Positions 5,019-6,511 of a DNA stretch of 6,511 nt are shown here, one piece after another. The first letter of the stretch is position 1, and every line of letters begins with the position of its first letter. The position numbers and the translations under genes were made by a program. This DNA comes from DATFAS01 sp035254305 (GTDB lineage: Bacteria; Bacillota; Bacilli; Aneurinibacillales; RAOX-1), in NCBI GenBank assembly GCA_035254305.1, contig DATFAS010000219.1, positions 1 through 6,511 of the forward strand, in the 5' to 3' direction. The notes below the pieces were generated by a model. That model was not told where the DNA came from. It saw nothing but the letters and a program-made list of their open reading frames with translations, and did no database searches.

Positions 5019-6365
5019 ATGGAAATGACTACAGGAAAATCGATTAACTTGACCACTTCAATTCCAGGACCTAAATCATCCGAATTACTAGAAAGAAGAA
5101 AAGCAAATGTCCCTCAAGGGGTATCGAATACCGTTCCTGCTTTCGCTGAAAAGGGCGAAGGAGCACTTCTTACCGATGTAGATGGTAATACATTTATTGA
5201 TCTTGCAGGTGCCATTGGAACACTGAATACAGGACATTGTCCTCCAAAAGTCGTAGAGGCATTGATTGAACAAGTTCAAAAATATATTCACCCTGGTTTT
5301 AATGTCATGATGTATGAGCCATATATTGCACTAGCAGAAAAACTAAACCAAATCACACCAGGATCTCATGCGAAGAAAACGTATTTCTTGAATAGCGGTG
5401 CGGAAGCAGTGGAAAATGCGGTGAAATTGGCTCGTAAATTTACCGGTAGAAAAGCCATTATCTCCTTTGAACGTGGATTTCATGGACGTACCTTGTTAGC
5501 AATGTCTTTAACTAGTAAAGTGAAGCCTTATAAATTTGGTTTCGGACCTTTTGCACCAGATACTTATAAAATGCGTTATCCGTACTATTATCGTGCACCA
5601 CTAGGAGCTAGCCCTGAGGAGCTTGATCAAAACATATTAAATCAATTAGAGGAGTTCTTCCTATCCGAGGTGCCTGCTGAAGAGGTAGCAGCTATCATTA
5701 TGGAACCTGTACAGGGTGAAGGTGGATTCATCGTCCCTTCCAAGACGTTTGTACAAGGTGTGAAGGCAATCTGTGAGAAATACGGCATTTTATTTATTGC
5801 TGATGAAATCCAAACCGGATTTGGACGTACAGGTAAAATGTTTGCAGTAGAGAATTTTGATGTGGTGCCTGATTTGATGACTATGTCGAAATCCATTGCA
5901 GCTGGATTACCACTTAGTGCTGTAACAGGAAGAGCAGAGATTATGGATTCAGCAGCACCAGGAGAGATCGGTGGTACTTATGCTGGAAGTCCATTAGGAT
6001 GTGTAGCAGCGTTGAAGGTTATCGAAATGATGGAAGAAGAGGGCATTGTAGAAAAGGCACAAGCCATCGGCCAAACGATTACTTCACGGTTTGAACAGCT
6101 GAAGGAGAAATTCTCAGTCATTGGAGAAGTTAGAGGCTTAGGTGCAATGTGTGCTGTGGAGCTGGTGAAGGACCAGGCAACAAAGGAACCAAATAAAGAA
6201 TTAACAGGTAAGATTGTTCAAGAATGCTACCGTCGAGGTGTGATCGTACTAAGTGCAGGATTATATGGGAACGTATTACGCTTCTTATCTCCTTTGGTGA
6301 TCACGGATGATCAATTAAATGAAGCTTTAAATGTAATTGAACAAGTTTTAACGGATTTAGTGTAA
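5019..6365 (+). CDS. gabT: 4-aminobutyrate aminotransferase (GABA transaminase)
   Basis: This is a pyridoxal-phosphate enzyme of the class III (fold type I, omega) aminotransferases. It moves the amino group of GABA to 2-oxoglutarate, giving succinic semialdehyde and glutamate. It has 448 residues; E. coli GabT is about 426, and most of the excess is an N-terminal extension of roughly 20 residues. Visible landmarks are LNTGH (69-73), NSGAEAVENAVKLAR (125-139, phosphate-binding), GFHGRT (153-158, ring-stacking region) and EPVQGEGGF (229-237). D262 in ADEIQTGFGRTG pairs with the ring nitrogen, and K291 in MSKSIAAGLPLSAVTGR is the Schiff-base lysine. GGTYAGSPLGCVAAL spans 318-332, and R421 in LRFLSPL probably binds substrate carboxylate. 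All catalytic residues are present. A related omega-amino acid such as 5-aminovalerate could also be a substrate, but the permease and dehydrogenase context points to GABA. Confidence 0.93.
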   Translation: MEMTTGKSINLTTSIPGPKSSELLERRKANVPQGVSNTVPAFAEKGEGALLTDVDGNTFIDLAGAIGTLNTGHCPPKVVEALIEQVQKYIHPGFNVMMYEPYIALAEKLNQITPGSHAKKTYFLNSGAEAVENAVKLARKFTGRKAIISFERGFHGRTLLAMSLTSKVKPYKFGFGPFAPDTYKMRYPYYYRAPLGASPEELDQNILNQLEEFFLSEVPAEEVAAIIMEPVQGEGGFIVPSKTFVQGVKAICEKYGILFIADEIQTGFGRTGKMFAVENFDVVPDLMTMSKSIAAGLPLSAVTGRAEIMDSAAPGEIGGTYAGSPLGCVAALKVIEMMEEEGIVEKAQAIGQTITSRFEQLKEKFSVIGEVRGLGAMCAVELVKDQATKEPNKELTGKIVQECYRRGVIVLSAGLYGNVLRFLSPLVITDDQLNEALNVIEQVLTDLV

Positions 6366-6366
6366 G

Positions 6367-6425
6367 TTAAACCTTGCTTAACTTGGCTTTATTCTGGATA
6401 AGGCCAAGTTTATGGAGTGGTTTAA
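6367..6425. repeat. Two-tier inverted repeat just after gabT
   Basis: An inner stem runs from 6380 to 6410: AACTTGGC pairs with GCCAAGTT, and pairing continues inward through T-G, T-A, T-A, A-T and T-A to a small TTCTGG-type loop, about 13 bp in all. An outer stem pairs TTAAACC (6367-6373) with GGTTTAA (6419-6425) across internal bulges. No T-run follows it, so it is not a classic intrinsic terminator. It would make a stable structure at the 3' end of the gabD-gabT mRNA. Confidence 0.6.
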
Positions 6426-6465
6426 CACTCTTACTTCTACCAGCTTGAAAGTGACTTAAAAAGAA

Positions 6466-6480
6466 CTCCTATCTTAGGAG
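6466..6480 (+). other. Small hairpin overlapping the terminator stem
   Basis: CTCCTA (6466-6471) pairs with TAGGAG (6475-6480) around a 3-nt TCT loop. Its right arm shares GGAG (6477-6480) with the left arm of the terminator hairpin, so the two cannot form at once. The overlap resembles an antiterminator/terminator switch but may simply be chance. Confidence 0.4.
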
Positions 6481-6506
6481 AGGGTGGGCCCCTCTCCACT
6501 TTTTTT
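6477..6506 (+). terminator. Rho-independent terminator of the gabD-gabT operon
   Basis: GGAGAGGG (6477-6484) pairs with CCCTCTCC (6490-6497) around a TGGGC loop, a GC-rich 8-bp stem. It is followed after AC by seven consecutive T (6500-6506). This is a textbook intrinsic terminator, 112 bp after the gabT stop codon, and closes the operon. Confidence 0.88.
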
Positions 6507-6511
6507 AAATA

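Overview
The window looks like chromosomal DNA of a low-GC Gram-positive bacterium, most likely Bacillales or a close relative. The evidence is AT-rich intergenic DNA, purine-rich Shine-Dalgarno sites, and proteins close to Bacillus-type GltX and the GabP/GabT families. No mobile element, CRISPR array, tRNA or rRNA is visible. Genus and species cannot be named from the sequence alone.

Layout: (1) 1298 to the left edge, minus strand: a GABA permease-like APC transporter (gabP), whose C-terminal end lies outside the window. (2) 1299-1845: a 547-bp divergent control region with two sigma-54 (-24/-12) promoters firing outward, one to gabP and one to gltX, plus inverted-repeat sites ATTCA-N4-TGAAT and a strong hairpin resembling a bidirectional terminator. 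(3) 1846-3297, plus strand: a complete glutamyl-tRNA synthetase (gltX). (4) 3298-3545: a second control region with two perfect ATTCA-N4-TGAAT sites 21 bp apart and a near-perfect sigma-54 promoter. (5) 3546-4964: an aldehyde dehydrogenase, probably the succinate-semialdehyde dehydrogenase of the GABA shunt. (6) 5019-6365: 4-aminobutyrate aminotransferase (gabT), 54 bp downstream and probably in the same operon. (7) 6366-6511: a long hairpin and then a canonical intrinsic terminator.

Metabolically, GabP would import GABA. GabT would transfer its amino group to 2-oxoglutarate, giving glutamate and succinic semialdehyde. The dehydrogenase would oxidise the semialdehyde to succinate for the TCA cycle.

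The unusual point is that a housekeeping enzyme, glutamyl-tRNA synthetase, sits between these genes with its own sigma-54 promoter and the same upstream inverted repeats as the GABA genes. All three transcription units therefore look like one regulon driven by SigL (sigma-54) and a single enhancer-binding activator, whose gene is not in the window. GABA breakdown produces glutamate and GltX charges glutamate onto tRNA, so a functional link is plausible. It is an inference from promoter architecture and has not been shown.
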